From contig NZ_ANAH02000008.1 in assembly GCF_000335475.2 (NCBI RefSeq), forward strand, positions 285,831 through 349,830: a DNA stretch of 64,000 bases, written 5' to 3'. This stretch comes from Cystobacter fuscus DSM 2262. Its GTDB lineage: Bacteria > Myxococcota > Myxococcia > Myxococcales > Myxococcaceae. The position numbers were made by a program, and so were the translations under genes. This document shows positions 38,260-46,062 of the stretch, in pieces (positions within the stretch are counted from its first letter, which is position 1; the number at the start of each line of letters is the position of its first letter). The notes beneath the pieces are model-generated. The model did not search any database, was not told the origin of the DNA, and was given only the letters and a program-made list of their open reading frames with translations.

Positions 38260-38275
38260 GTCACAGGAACGTCAC
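38260..38275. promoter_or_regulatory. Possible Pho-box-like direct repeat upstream of PhoX
   Basis: GTCAC occurs at 38260-38264 and 38271-38275, an 11-base period as in PhoB-type boxes (TTTGTCA-cagg-AACGTCA). Only two half-sites are seen, and they point toward the LysR gene rather than PhoX, so support is weak. Confidence 0.2.
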
Positions 38276-38456
38276 GGCCTGCTCGCCGCTCATACAGGGA
38301 GTTCAATCGGCTCCCCTTGGCGCGACGCGTTGAAACCAACTCCCTTCAGGAAGGCGCCCGCGCGGCTCTTCAAGAAGACATGGGCGTGGGGCTCGCGTCC
38401 CCTCCTCTCCAGTGCCAGCCAGGGGAAGCGGACGCTCCCTTGTTCGAACGGGTAAC

Positions 38457-38468
38457 TATACTCCGGTC
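38457..38468 (+). promoter_or_regulatory. -10 element directly before the lysR start (leaderless candidate)
   Basis: TATACT (38457-38462) is followed by only six bases before ATG 38469, placing transcription start at or next to the start codon. No ribosome-binding site exists. The -35 region is poor. Confidence 0.45.
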
Positions 38469-39404
38469 ATGATCGACAGCCTGCTCGACGTGACCGTCTT
38501 CACCCGGGTGGTGAGCGCGGGGAGCCTCTCGGCCGCGGCGAGGGAGTTGGGAATGTCGCTCGCCGTCGTCAGCAAGCGCCTGGCGCGGCTGGAGAAGCGG
38601 CTCGGGGTGCGGCTCGTGAACCGCACCACCCGCAGCCTGAACCTGACCGAGGAGGGTGCCGAGTTCCATGAGCGGTGCGTGCGCGTGCTCGACGAGATTG
38701 GTGAAGCGGAGGAGAAGGTGCGCTCCCTGCGGCGTGGGGCGAGCGGACTGCTGAAGGTGACCGCGACCGCGGCCTTCGCCCGTCGGCACCTCGGGCGGCT
38801 CATCCCCCTCTTCCTGGAGCGCTATCCCGACATCCGTGTGCAGCTCGACGTCTCGGACTCGGTGATCGGCCTCGTGGAGTCGGGCTACGACGTCGCCATC
38901 CGCTTCGGCGCCCTGCCCGACTCGAGCCTGATCGCCAGACGACTCGCGCCCAATCACCGGGTGGTGTGTGGAGCGCCCTCCTATTTCGCCAGGAAGGGCA
39001 GGCCCCGGCGCCCCGCCGATTTGAAGAACCATGACTGCATCGCCTTCGGCAACCCGCCGAACCAGGACTGGCAATTCGAGGGGCGCGGTGGAGAGACGAC
39101 GACGGTGCGCGTCGCGGGCTCGCTCGTGACCAACAATGGCGAGGTCGCGCACGAGTGGGCGCGCGAAGGCGGTGGGCTCGTGCTCAAGTCGATCTGGGAC
39201 GTCGGAGTGGACCTCGATGCCGGACGGCTCGAAGTGGCACTGCCCGATTACCGGGTCCCCGCCGCTCCCATCCACGCCATCTACCCCCACACCCGCGGGG
39301 TCGCGGCGAAGGTGAAGGTCTTCATCGAGTTCCTCGGCGGAGAGCTTCGCGCGGCCTACCGGTGGGACGGCATGGACCGGGTGGAGAACTCCGCCTCCAC
39401 GTGA
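38469..39404 (+). CDS. LysR-family transcriptional regulator
   Basis: A 311-residue regulator. The winged helix (about 3-62) has SAAARELGMSLAVVSKRLARLEKRLGVRLVNRTTRS, the LysR consensus of the DsdC/AaeR-like subgroup. The effector domain (about 90-295) follows. The start is ATG 38469 because the LysR fold begins there; it has no ribosome site and sits six bases after a -10-like sequence. It is divergent from the PhoX unit and convergent with the SnoaL-like gene. Its target is not evident; LysR proteins most often regulate the divergent gene, here PhoX. Confidence 0.95.
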   Translation: MIDSLLDVTVFTRVVSAGSLSAAARELGMSLAVVSKRLARLEKRLGVRLVNRTTRSLNLTEEGAEFHERCVRVLDEIGEAEEKVRSLRRGASGLLKVTATAAFARRHLGRLIPLFLERYPDIRVQLDVSDSVIGLVESGYDVAIRFGALPDSSLIARRLAPNHRVVCGAPSYFARKGRPRRPADLKNHDCIAFGNPPNQDWQFEGRGGETTTVRVAGSLVTNNGEVAHEWAREGGGLVLKSIWDVGVDLDAGRLEVALPDYRVPAAPIHAIYPHTRGVAAKVKVFIEFLGGELRAAYRWDGMDRVENSAST

Positions 39405-39442
39405 GGGCTCGCGAGAGGCCCCGCTCGTTCCGGGACGCGCGC

Positions 39443-39985
39443 TCAGGGCGTCACGACGGCGCCGATCCTCGTGAGGAACGTGAGGTTGTCCTCCAGGTGC
39501 CAGTTCGTGGAGATGCGGCCATTCTTGATGGTGTAGATGTCCACGGCGTCGAATTGGATGGAGCGGCCATCGCCCTGGATGTCACCGAACCGGCCGGTGA
39601 AGTGGCCGGTGAAGCGCAGGCGGCTGATGACCTGCTCTCCCACCACCCAGGCCTCCTCGACCGAGACCAGGAGGTCCGGCACCGCCGCACGGAAGGCGCG
39701 CGAGGCGACGATGGGACCCGTCGGTCCTTGCGGTCGGCCCTCGGGAAGGTTCAGGTCGATGAAGTTCTCGGCGAGCGCCGCCCGGGCGTACGCCTCCTCC
39801 CCCGTGTTCCAGAAGGCGTAGTAGCGCCGTGCCGCCAGAAGCTGCGTGTACGTCTGGTAGTGGGTCAGGCCCCCATCCACCGTGAGCTTCTTGGGCTGAG
39901 GCAGCTCCTCGGCCGCGAGAGTAGACGAGCCAACGAGGGTGGCGAAACCGACAAGGGCGGCCAGGATGTGAGTCGCGATACGCAT
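39443..39985 (-). CDS. Exported SnoaL/NTF2-like protein
   Basis: A 180-residue precursor with a signal peptide (about 1-26, HILAALVGFATLVGSSTLAA). The mature part is a cone-shaped NTF2/SnoaL-like fold: LTHYQTYTQLLAARRYYAFWNTG, RFTGHFTGRFGDIQG, FDAVDIYTIKNGRISTNWH. The family includes ester cyclases and proteins of unknown function; the enzymatic role here is open. ATG 39985 is preferred because GGGAG lies six bases upstream; an ATG two codons earlier has no room for it. The stop is 38 bases from the lysR stop (convergent). Confidence 0.8.
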   Translation of the reverse strand: MRIATHILAALVGFATLVGSSTLAAEELPQPKKLTVDGGLTHYQTYTQLLAARRYYAFWNTGEEAYARAALAENFIDLNLPEGRPQGPTGPIVASRAFRAAVPDLLVSVEEAWVVGEQVISRLRFTGHFTGRFGDIQGDGRSIQFDAVDIYTIKNGRISTNWHLEDNLTFLTRIGAVVTP

Positions 39986-40117
39986 GGGCATCTCCCGTGA
40001 TTGAGCGTGTTCGTCACGCGTCGTGGGATGAATGAATGCGTGAAACGCGCGGCACCGGAAACGGCTGGGGCGTGAAGGGTGCCTTTCGTTTTTGGAAAGG
40101 GTGGGCTTCACGTGAAC

Positions 40118-40234
40118 CCCGCTGGCGGCCGCGTTCCCCAACCAGAAGAACGGCGAGCCGCCCTCCTTCACCAGGAAGCGCTTGTTGTTGCTCACGCGCA
40201 GCTTGGGAAGCGCCGCCAGGGCGGCCGTGTCCAT
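40118..40234 (-). pseudogene. Remnant of an apiosidase-like (DUF4038) glycosidase N-terminus
   Basis: About 39 codons read LPKLRVSNNKRFLVKEGG and then PFFWLGNAA, matching the opening strand pair of DUF4038/apiosidase-like glycosidases, where the family continues with the catalytic barrel. Here the similarity ends at about 40150 and the frame runs into unrelated sequence. Upstream codons in the same frame (to about 40360) are Thr/Gly/Pro-rich like a domain linker. It is interpreted as a decayed gene fragment; it has no start signals of its own. Confidence 0.45.
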
Positions 40235-40603
40235 GCCCGTGCCCTCCGTGTCCGGCGTCGAGCCCGTCTCCGGCATGTCGAGCGGCGTCTGCTCGGATCC
40301 ACCAGTATTGCGGAAATCAAGAGGGTCGGGATTGATTGAAACCCGGAGTGCGGTTACATTGAGCAAGCAATGATTGTCCTGACGTGCCAGCGTCGATTTA
40401 GCCGCCCCCCGAGCCCCATCAGGTGCCGGGAGGCCGTGCTGCGTCGCTAGCCCGTTCTCCCTCGGCGGATCGCCTCTCGGCGTGACGCCCACCTGGACCA
40501 GGGGTTCGGGGGGTGTCCGAGCGTGGCGCCGCCTGCTCCTCCGCTCGAGGACCCGGCGTCGCCTGGAGCTGTCTTCCTTCCACTCCAGTCCGAGAACCCT
40601 TCC
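40235..40603. other. Intergenic region upstream of the PheS-like gene
   Basis: It may hold the linker part of the glycosidase remnant (to about 40360) and the promoter of the PheS-like gene. Somewhat AT-richer around 40300-40380. No other gene or RNA was recognised. Confidence 0.4.
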
Positions 40604-41746
40604 ATGTCCGTCCGTATCCTCAGCACCGACGCTGTCCGCTATGCCTTGTCCATTCGCGACCTGACCGATCCCTCCTCCGGCCCGCATGCCATGCAACGGC
40701 TCGTCGACGACGTGCTCGCCGCCCTTCGCGAAGCGTGGCGTTGTGACGTGCGGCTGCAGCGGCGAAGCCCCATCGTCTCCGTCTCCGACAATTATGATCG
40801 GCTGCGCTACCCGCCCGACGGTGCCGCCCGCGACGAGCGCTATACACGTTATGTCTGTGACACCGCGCTGCTGCGCACGCAGACCTCGGCGATGATTCCG
40901 CCGCTGCTGCGCCAGCTCGCCAACACGCCCCCCTCCCCCGAGGACGTGCTACTCGCCTGTCCCGGGCTCGTCTATCGCCGTGACAGCATCGATCGGCTGC
41001 ACACCGGCGAGCCCCACCAGATGGACCTCTGGCGCGTGCGGCGGGGCGCTCCGCTCGGCGTCGAGGCGCTGCGCCACATGGTGGAGACGGTGGTGCGCGC
41101 GCTGCTCCCCGGGCGGGAGTGGCGCGTCACCCCGGCCCGGCATCCCTACACCACGGAGGGGCTGCAAATCGACGTCCACCAGGGCGGAGAGTGGGTGGAG
41201 ATTGGCGAGTGTGGCCTCGCCCACCCCGAGCTGCTCGCCGAGAGCGGGCTCGATACGGCGCGCACCTCGGGACTGGCCATGGGCCTGGGGATGGATCGCC
41301 TCCTCATGCTGCGCAAGGGCCTGGACGACATCCGCCTGCTGCGCGCCGAGGATCCGCGCATCCACTCACAGATGCTCGACCTGGAGCCCTACCACGAGGT
41401 GTCCTGCATGCCCGCGGTGCGCAGGGACCTGTCCCTGGTGCTCGAGGGAGACGCCACCAGCGAGGAGCTGGGAGACATGGTGCGCGCCGCGCTCGGCCCC
41501 CAGGCCGAGGTGGTGGAAGCCGTCGAGGTGCTCTCGGAGACGCCCTACGAGGCGCTGCCCCCCGCCGCCGTGGAGCGGCTCGGCATCTCCCCCGGGCAGA
41601 AGAACGTGCTGCTGCGCGTGGTGCTGCGCGCGCTCGATCGCTCACTCACCCACGCCGAGTGCAACGAGTTGAGGGACCGCATCTACGCGGCCCTGCACCG
41701 AGGCAGCGCCTGGCAGTGGGCATCGGCCTCCGCGCCTCATCCGTGA
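40604..41746 (+). CDS. Stand-alone PheS-like class II ligase with FDX-ACB domain
   Basis: A 380-residue protein. Residues about 60-245 align with the PheRS alpha catalytic core: LLRTQTSAMIP (89-99), motif 2 GLVYRRDSIDRLHTGEPHQM (121-140), GECGLAHPELL, and motif 3 GLAMGLGMDRLLML (213-226). Residues about 253-345 form an FDX-ACB domain (YHEVSCMPAVRRDLSLVLE ... DRSLTHAECNELRDRIYAAL), normally at the end of PheT. This layout resembles single-chain mitochondrial PheRS. The phenylalanine-reading FPF motif is replaced by HPY (180-182), and the following TEPSAE by TTEGLQ, so the amino acid substrate is probably not phenylalanine. I recall such proteins being labelled a PheS-related mystery ligase (unverified). 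The start is ATG 40604; the ribosome site is weak. Confidence 0.85.
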   Translation: MSVRILSTDAVRYALSIRDLTDPSSGPHAMQRLVDDVLAALREAWRCDVRLQRRSPIVSVSDNYDRLRYPPDGAARDERYTRYVCDTALLRTQTSAMIPPLLRQLANTPPSPEDVLLACPGLVYRRDSIDRLHTGEPHQMDLWRVRRGAPLGVEALRHMVETVVRALLPGREWRVTPARHPYTTEGLQIDVHQGGEWVEIGECGLAHPELLAESGLDTARTSGLAMGLGMDRLLMLRKGLDDIRLLRAEDPRIHSQMLDLEPYHEVSCMPAVRRDLSLVLEGDATSEELGDMVRAALGPQAEVVEAVEVLSETPYEALPPAAVERLGISPGQKNVLLRVVLRALDRSLTHAECNELRDRIYAALHRGSAWQWASASAPHP

Positions 41747-41840
41747 CGCGTGACGTGGAAACCTCGAGCCCCCGGTGACACCTTCGCGGCTCCCCGGTGT
41801 TTTCTGGAGAATTCCTATTCCTCACCGGGGAGCAGCACTC

Positions 41841-43286
41841 ATGGTTTCCAATCGATTCCTCGCGAGTCTGGCCAGTGCGCTGGCATGGGGCGGACTCGTG
41901 GGTTGTTCGAACCCAGCTCCAGACGTGGATGGCGCGCGGGCCACCAACGCCCAGGCCATGACCGAAGCCCAGGCCCCCCTGGGTCACGTCGCCGCCGGCA
42001 AGCGTCTCTTCAGCGAGGCGTTTCCCCAGACCAACGGGCGCTCCTGCGCCACGTGCCACACCCTGAGCGAACACACGACGCTGAGGCCCACGAGCGTCGA
42101 GGCGCGACTGGCCGCCAACCCGGGGGATCCACTCTTCCGACGCATCGACGCGGACGACCCCGACGCGGCACAGCCCACGTATGAGCATCTCAAGAAGGGC
42201 CTCGTCCGTGTGGTCCTACCACTCCCCAGCAACATGGATGTCATCGACGACGCGGGCAACGTCATCACCCCCGCCGACCGGAAGATCTCCGTCTGGCGTG
42301 GAGTGCCAACCATCGAGGACATGGCGATCTCCGGGCCGTATCAGCTCGATGGCCGGGCGGCCACGCTGGAAGAGCAGGCACGGGCCGCGATCCTCAGTCA
42401 CAGCGAGGGACACGAGGTGGGGCCCGCGCCGCTGAAGCAGATCGCCGACTTCGAGCGGAGCGTGTTCTCGTCACCCCGGGCCCAGTTCGTCTCGAAGCTG
42501 CTCGAGGCCGGCGTTCCCCACGACCAGATTCCCAATCCCGAGGACTTCATGTTGCTCTCCGCCCAGGAGCAGCGTGGCCGCGAGGTCTTCGAGCTGGCCT
42601 GCGCGGCATGTCATGGCGGCCCCACCACGAACCAGATCACGAACCGCGCCGTCCACGCGTCACTCTCCGCCGCGCTCAAGCCAGACGGCAACGTCCTCTT
42701 CACCCAGGTGCCAGGACAGGGGCCCGTCCCCGTGCGGGTACCTCGCCCGGGCAACGAATTCGTGAACATCGGGTTCGGGGCGCTCTCCTATCTCGGGCAG
42801 CTCGGACAGCTCCCGCTGTACACCTCCTCCGTGGAGCTGCCGCGCTACCGCTTCCGCTTCTATACGGACGGCACGCGCCAGCACGCCGTCACTGAACTTC
42901 CGCCCATCCCGGTCACGGCCAGTGGTGAGCCCTTCGATCCAACTCCGGCACTCGACGAGAACGGACTGCCCATCGTCGGTCCCAACGGCCTGCCCCAATG
43001 GTTCACCACCGATCCCGGCCGCGCGCTCATCACGGGAGAGCCCTCGGATTTCGAGGCCTTCGACGTGCCGTCGCTTCGGGGCATCGCGGGGACGGCTCCG
43101 TATTACCACGACAACAGCCACGAGACCCTGCGCGACGTCGTCGACGGCTACAGCCGGCTCATCCTCCCCTTCACCGTGGCGATGAACCTGCCGCCCGTTC
43201 ACCCCCCCGAGACACCCGGAGGTCTGCCCGAGGCGCTCAACCCCGAACAGAAGCGGGACCTCCTGGAGTTCTTGAAGCGGCTGTGA
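41841..43286 (+). CDS. Diheme cytochrome c peroxidase-like lipoprotein (CCP/MauG family)
   Basis: A 481-residue exported protein with lipobox cysteine C22 (GGLVGC). Two heme motifs, CATCH (69-73) and CAACH (about 255), sit in the two cytochrome c-like halves, in the order and spacing of di-heme cytochrome c peroxidases/MauG proteins. VPSLRGIAGTAPYYHDNSHETL near the C-terminus is characteristic of the family. It likely reduces peroxide or oxidises a partner in the periplasm or at the outer membrane. The start ATG 41841 has GGGGAG eight bases upstream. It follows the PheS-like gene by 94 bases. Confidence 0.9.
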   Translation: MVSNRFLASLASALAWGGLVGCSNPAPDVDGARATNAQAMTEAQAPLGHVAAGKRLFSEAFPQTNGRSCATCHTLSEHTTLRPTSVEARLAANPGDPLFRRIDADDPDAAQPTYEHLKKGLVRVVLPLPSNMDVIDDAGNVITPADRKISVWRGVPTIEDMAISGPYQLDGRAATLEEQARAAILSHSEGHEVGPAPLKQIADFERSVFSSPRAQFVSKLLEAGVPHDQIPNPEDFMLLSAQEQRGREVFELACAACHGGPTTNQITNRAVHASLSAALKPDGNVLFTQVPGQGPVPVRVPRPGNEFVNIGFGALSYLGQLGQLPLYTSSVELPRYRFRFYTDGTRQHAVTELPPIPVTASGEPFDPTPALDENGLPIVGPNGLPQWFTTDPGRALITGEPSDFEAFDVPSLRGIAGTAPYYHDNSHETLRDVVDGYSRLILPFTVAMNLPPVHPPETPGGLPEALNPEQKRDLLEFLKRL

Positions 43287-43298
43287 GCGCGTCCTCGG

Positions 43299-43451
43299 GT
43301 GTTCTGCCTGGATCTGCGCTGCAACGAGCGGATCGAGTCGGCGACGAATCTGGCCGGCCGGAATGCCCTGGACGAGAACCGGCAACTCCTCGAACGCATG
43401 GCCCGCTTCGCGACCGAGGCACTGGGTCTCGACCTCGGCCCAAAAGAGTGA
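43299..43451 (+). CDS. Short ORF or gene remnant after the diheme peroxidase
   Basis: Fifty codons (VFCLDLRCNERIESATNLAG to LGLDLGPKE) continue in the same frame as the peroxidase beyond its TGA. The composition is protein-like and helical, unlike most non-coding frames here, but no family was recognised and there is no ribosome site. It may be the 3' remnant of a lost gene or a former C-terminal extension. Confidence 0.25.
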   Translation: MFCLDLRCNERIESATNLAGRNALDENRQLLERMARFATEALGLDLGPKE

Positions 43452-43475
43452 GCGGGCGCGGTGCCACGCGCGGGA

Positions 43476-44480
43476 CTACTCCGTGCGGCAGCGCTCCAGC
43501 AGGGCGCCCGCCCAGGTGAGGCCGCTGCCCACCACCGCGAGCGCCACCGCGTCCCCCACCTGGGGGTTGTCCCAGTTCTCAGAGAGCACGGTGGGCGCGC
43601 CCGAGGCGCCGCAGTTGCCGCGGTACTCCACGTTGGAGAAGTGGCGCGCGTCGGCGACCTCGGTGCGCCGTTGCACCGATTCCAGCATGCGCAGGTTCGC
43701 CTGGTGCCCGATGAGGCTCAGCCCCTCCGGGGTGCGCTCCGGCGAGGTGGCGAGGTAGTGCGCGCGCAGTTCGAGGAAGGTCTCACTGGCGCGCTTGATG
43801 GCGAAGGCCTGGACAGCGGCGCCCTGCTGGGTGAAGTGGCCGGCGCGGGGCACCTTCACCTTGTCCGCGCCCGAGGGGCTTCCACCGAGCAGTGTCTGGG
43901 TGATGCGCCACGGTCCGGGGATGCGCGGGCTGAGCAGTGCGGCGCTGGTGCCGTCGCCCCACAGCACGCAGCTCGAACGGTCCGAGTAGTCCACCACGCG
44001 GGTGGAGTTCTCCGGGTTCACCACGAGGATGAAGTCCGGCAGGCGCTCCGGCCGCATGCCCGCCAGGAAGTGGAGCTGGGCGCAGAAGGACGAGCAGGCG
44101 GCGTTGAGATCCATGGACGGCGCCTCGATGCCCAGCGCCTCGGCGATGCGACAGGCCTCCGCTGGAATGCACTCGTCGGGTGAGCAGCCGCCCGCCACCA
44201 CCATTCCCACGTCCTTCACGTCACGTCCCGCCCGCTGGAGCGCCATCAACGCCGCTCGCTTGCCTGTCTCCGCGTTGGAATACAGCGCGGCCTCCAGCGC
44301 TCCGCGCACGTCCCGGTTACGGGTCTCGCGGATGTAGTCGAGCGGTAGCACCGTGTGCCGGGTGCGGATGCCTACCCGCTCGACGATCCAGGAGTCGTTC
44401 GTCTCCAGGCCAATGTCCTGGAAGAACGCGTTGGTGATGAGGTTCTCCGGGTGGAAGTGTCCGAGTGCGTGGAGGAACAT
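43476..44480 (-). CDS. 3-oxoacyl-ACP synthase III (KAS III/FabH-like)
   Basis: A 334-residue thiolase-fold condensing enzyme. The active-site triad is C129 (DLNAACSSFC), His in LIGHQANLRML (about 255) and Asn in YRGNCGASG (about 285). ADKVKVPRAGHF and the GDGTSAALLSP motif fit the family. It would condense an acyl starter with malonyl-ACP, or form a C-O/C-C bond with another acyl donor. No acyl carrier protein or fatty acid genes are adjacent, so a secondary-metabolite or specialised lipid role is more likely than core fatty acid initiation. The start is ATG 44480. Confidence 0.92.
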   Translation of the reverse strand: MFLHALGHFHPENLITNAFFQDIGLETNDSWIVERVGIRTRHTVLPLDYIRETRNRDVRGALEAALYSNAETGKRAALMALQRAGRDVKDVGMVVAGGCSPDECIPAEACRIAEALGIEAPSMDLNAACSSFCAQLHFLAGMRPERLPDFILVVNPENSTRVVDYSDRSSCVLWGDGTSAALLSPRIPGPWRITQTLLGGSPSGADKVKVPRAGHFTQQGAAVQAFAIKRASETFLELRAHYLATSPERTPEGLSLIGHQANLRMLESVQRRTEVADARHFSNVEYRGNCGASGAPTVLSENWDNPQVGDAVALAVVGSGLTWAGALLERCRTE

Positions 44481-44772
44481 GGCCGTCCTCTACCCACGCC
44501 ATGTCAGCGCCATGCCACGGCCGCGCGGATTTCACACGAGTGTCACCGTTTGACGCGGCGCACCACCCGCGCGCATCCCGTCCGGCTCCCGAGGCCCGGG
44601 AGAGCGTTTCGCCAGGGCCTCGGCTGGGGGCCTGGTGGCGAAGGCAGACAGGAGAGCGCCGTCCTGTCGAGTGAACAGCTCTTGTCCACGGCGGAGGTCG
44701 GGGGCCTCGCACGAGCGGGCCCGCCAGCAGCGTGACACCAGACAAGTCCCTGAAACTCCTGGAACACGTGAA

Positions 44773-44789
44773 TTGGCCTCGAACTTGCT
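44773..44789 (+). promoter_or_regulatory. Candidate sigma-54 (-24/-12) promoter
   Basis: TTGGCCTCGAACTTGCT has GG and GC separated by exactly 10 bases, matching the sigma-54 rule, with TTGGC and TTGCT boxes. Transcription would start near 44800, 45 bases before the MYXO-CTERM gene. The rest of 44481-44844 shows no gene. Confidence 0.55.
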
Positions 44790-44844
44790 CCCGGGTGGCG
44801 GACCACGAGGTCCCAACTCAACACCGCTGCTAGACTTCGTCAGG

Positions 44845-46062
44845 ATGAGCACTGAATGGGTCAGACACTCGTGGGGGGGCCTCGTGCTGGGAGGCTGCGT
44901 GCTGCTCCAGCCCGTGTCCGCGGCCGCCGCCTCCGACTGGTTCTCGGATGACTTCGAAACGGGAGCGCTGATCGCGCCCGAGGGCCGGTGGGACAATGCG
45001 AGGAGCATCAGCCCCAACACCCTCGTCAACGGGGCGGAGGGAGCCCACCGGGGGCAGTACGGCCTCACCCTGATCGACAGGAACAACAGCAACGTCTCGG
45101 AATACCAGGGGGGCGCCGACTTCGCGAACACCCCCCTGACCTCGGAGTTCTTCATCCGCTCGTGGATGCGCCTGCGCGACGTCGGCAACCCCGGGAAAGT
45201 GGTGGCCATCCAGGCCAATCCGATGAAGGTGGAGCTGCGGCTCCTGGCGCCGGACCCGATCTGGGAACTGTCCGTGAGGAAAGGCACGGAGCAGACCTAC
45301 GCCAGCGTGCATGGAACACGGGTGGAGCAGGATCGTTGGTACCTGGTCGAGTTCAGCGCCCGGGGGCTGAGAACCACCCACGGAGAGGCCAGGTTGTGGG
45401 TGGATGGCGTCGAGCAGGGGTCGAGCGAGGAGCGCACCACGCTCTCCGGACTCGACTGGCGCGATGCGATCTACGTGTTGGAGTGGCTCCAGGTGGGCGA
45501 GCCCTGGACGGACCAGGGGTACTTCACCGGCTCCATCGACTTCGACGACGTGCGGGTGAGCGCCACGCCCATGGCGAGCCGGCTGCGACTCCAGCGGACG
45601 GAGGACACGGGCGCGGCCTCGGGGTGCCTCGCCGTGGACGTGTCCTTGCGGAGCTCCGCCACCGGGGCGCTCGCGCCCGCGCCCTACGAGACGGAGGTGT
45701 CCCTGTCCACGACGGCGGGAGAGGGCCGCTACCACGCGGACGGGACCTGCAAGTCCCCGGTGGAGCGCGTGCGTCTGCCCACGGGGACCTTCGAGCGGCG
45801 CGTGTACTTCCGTCCGGGGGGTTCCCCGGGAAGGGTGACGTTGGCGGCCTCGCATCCGGACTTCCTCCCCGCGACGCTCCAGGTGGAGGGAGATGGGAGC
45901 GCAGTGGGAGACGAGGACGGCGGCGCGGCGGGGGGACCCTGGACGATGGGCCTGGGTTGCTCCTCGGCGCCAGGGGCTCTCGTGTCGCTGCCGGTGCTGC
46001 TGTGGCCCTGGCTCCTACGGAGTCGCCGGGGTCGGCCGGGGGCGGCTACCCGCCAGGAGTGA
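44845..46062 (+). CDS. Exported LamG/concanavalin-like protein with MYXO-CTERM-type tail
   Basis: A 405-residue protein with a signal peptide (about 1-29, LVLGGCVLLQPVSAAAAS). A jelly-roll, LamG-like domain (about 30-240) opens with WFSDDFETG and includes SEFFIRSWMRL and DFDDVRVS. A second beta domain follows (about 245-355). The C-terminus has a lone Cys motif (MGLGCSSAPGA), a hydrophobic stretch (LVSLPVLLWPWLL) and RSRRGR, a slightly degenerate MYXO-CTERM signal for surface sorting. The probable role is carbohydrate binding on the cell surface. A -24/-12 promoter lies upstream. The stop overlaps the convergent PEGA gene by 17 bases. Confidence 0.8.
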   Translation: MSTEWVRHSWGGLVLGGCVLLQPVSAAAASDWFSDDFETGALIAPEGRWDNARSISPNTLVNGAEGAHRGQYGLTLIDRNNSNVSEYQGGADFANTPLTSEFFIRSWMRLRDVGNPGKVVAIQANPMKVELRLLAPDPIWELSVRKGTEQTYASVHGTRVEQDRWYLVEFSARGLRTTHGEARLWVDGVEQGSSEERTTLSGLDWRDAIYVLEWLQVGEPWTDQGYFTGSIDFDDVRVSATPMASRLRLQRTEDTGAASGCLAVDVSLRSSATGALAPAPYETEVSLSTTAGEGRYHADGTCKSPVERVRLPTGTFERRVYFRPGGSPGRVTLAASHPDFLPATLQVEGDGSAVGDEDGGAAGGPWTMGLGCSSAPGALVSLPVLLWPWLLRSRRGRPGAATRQE

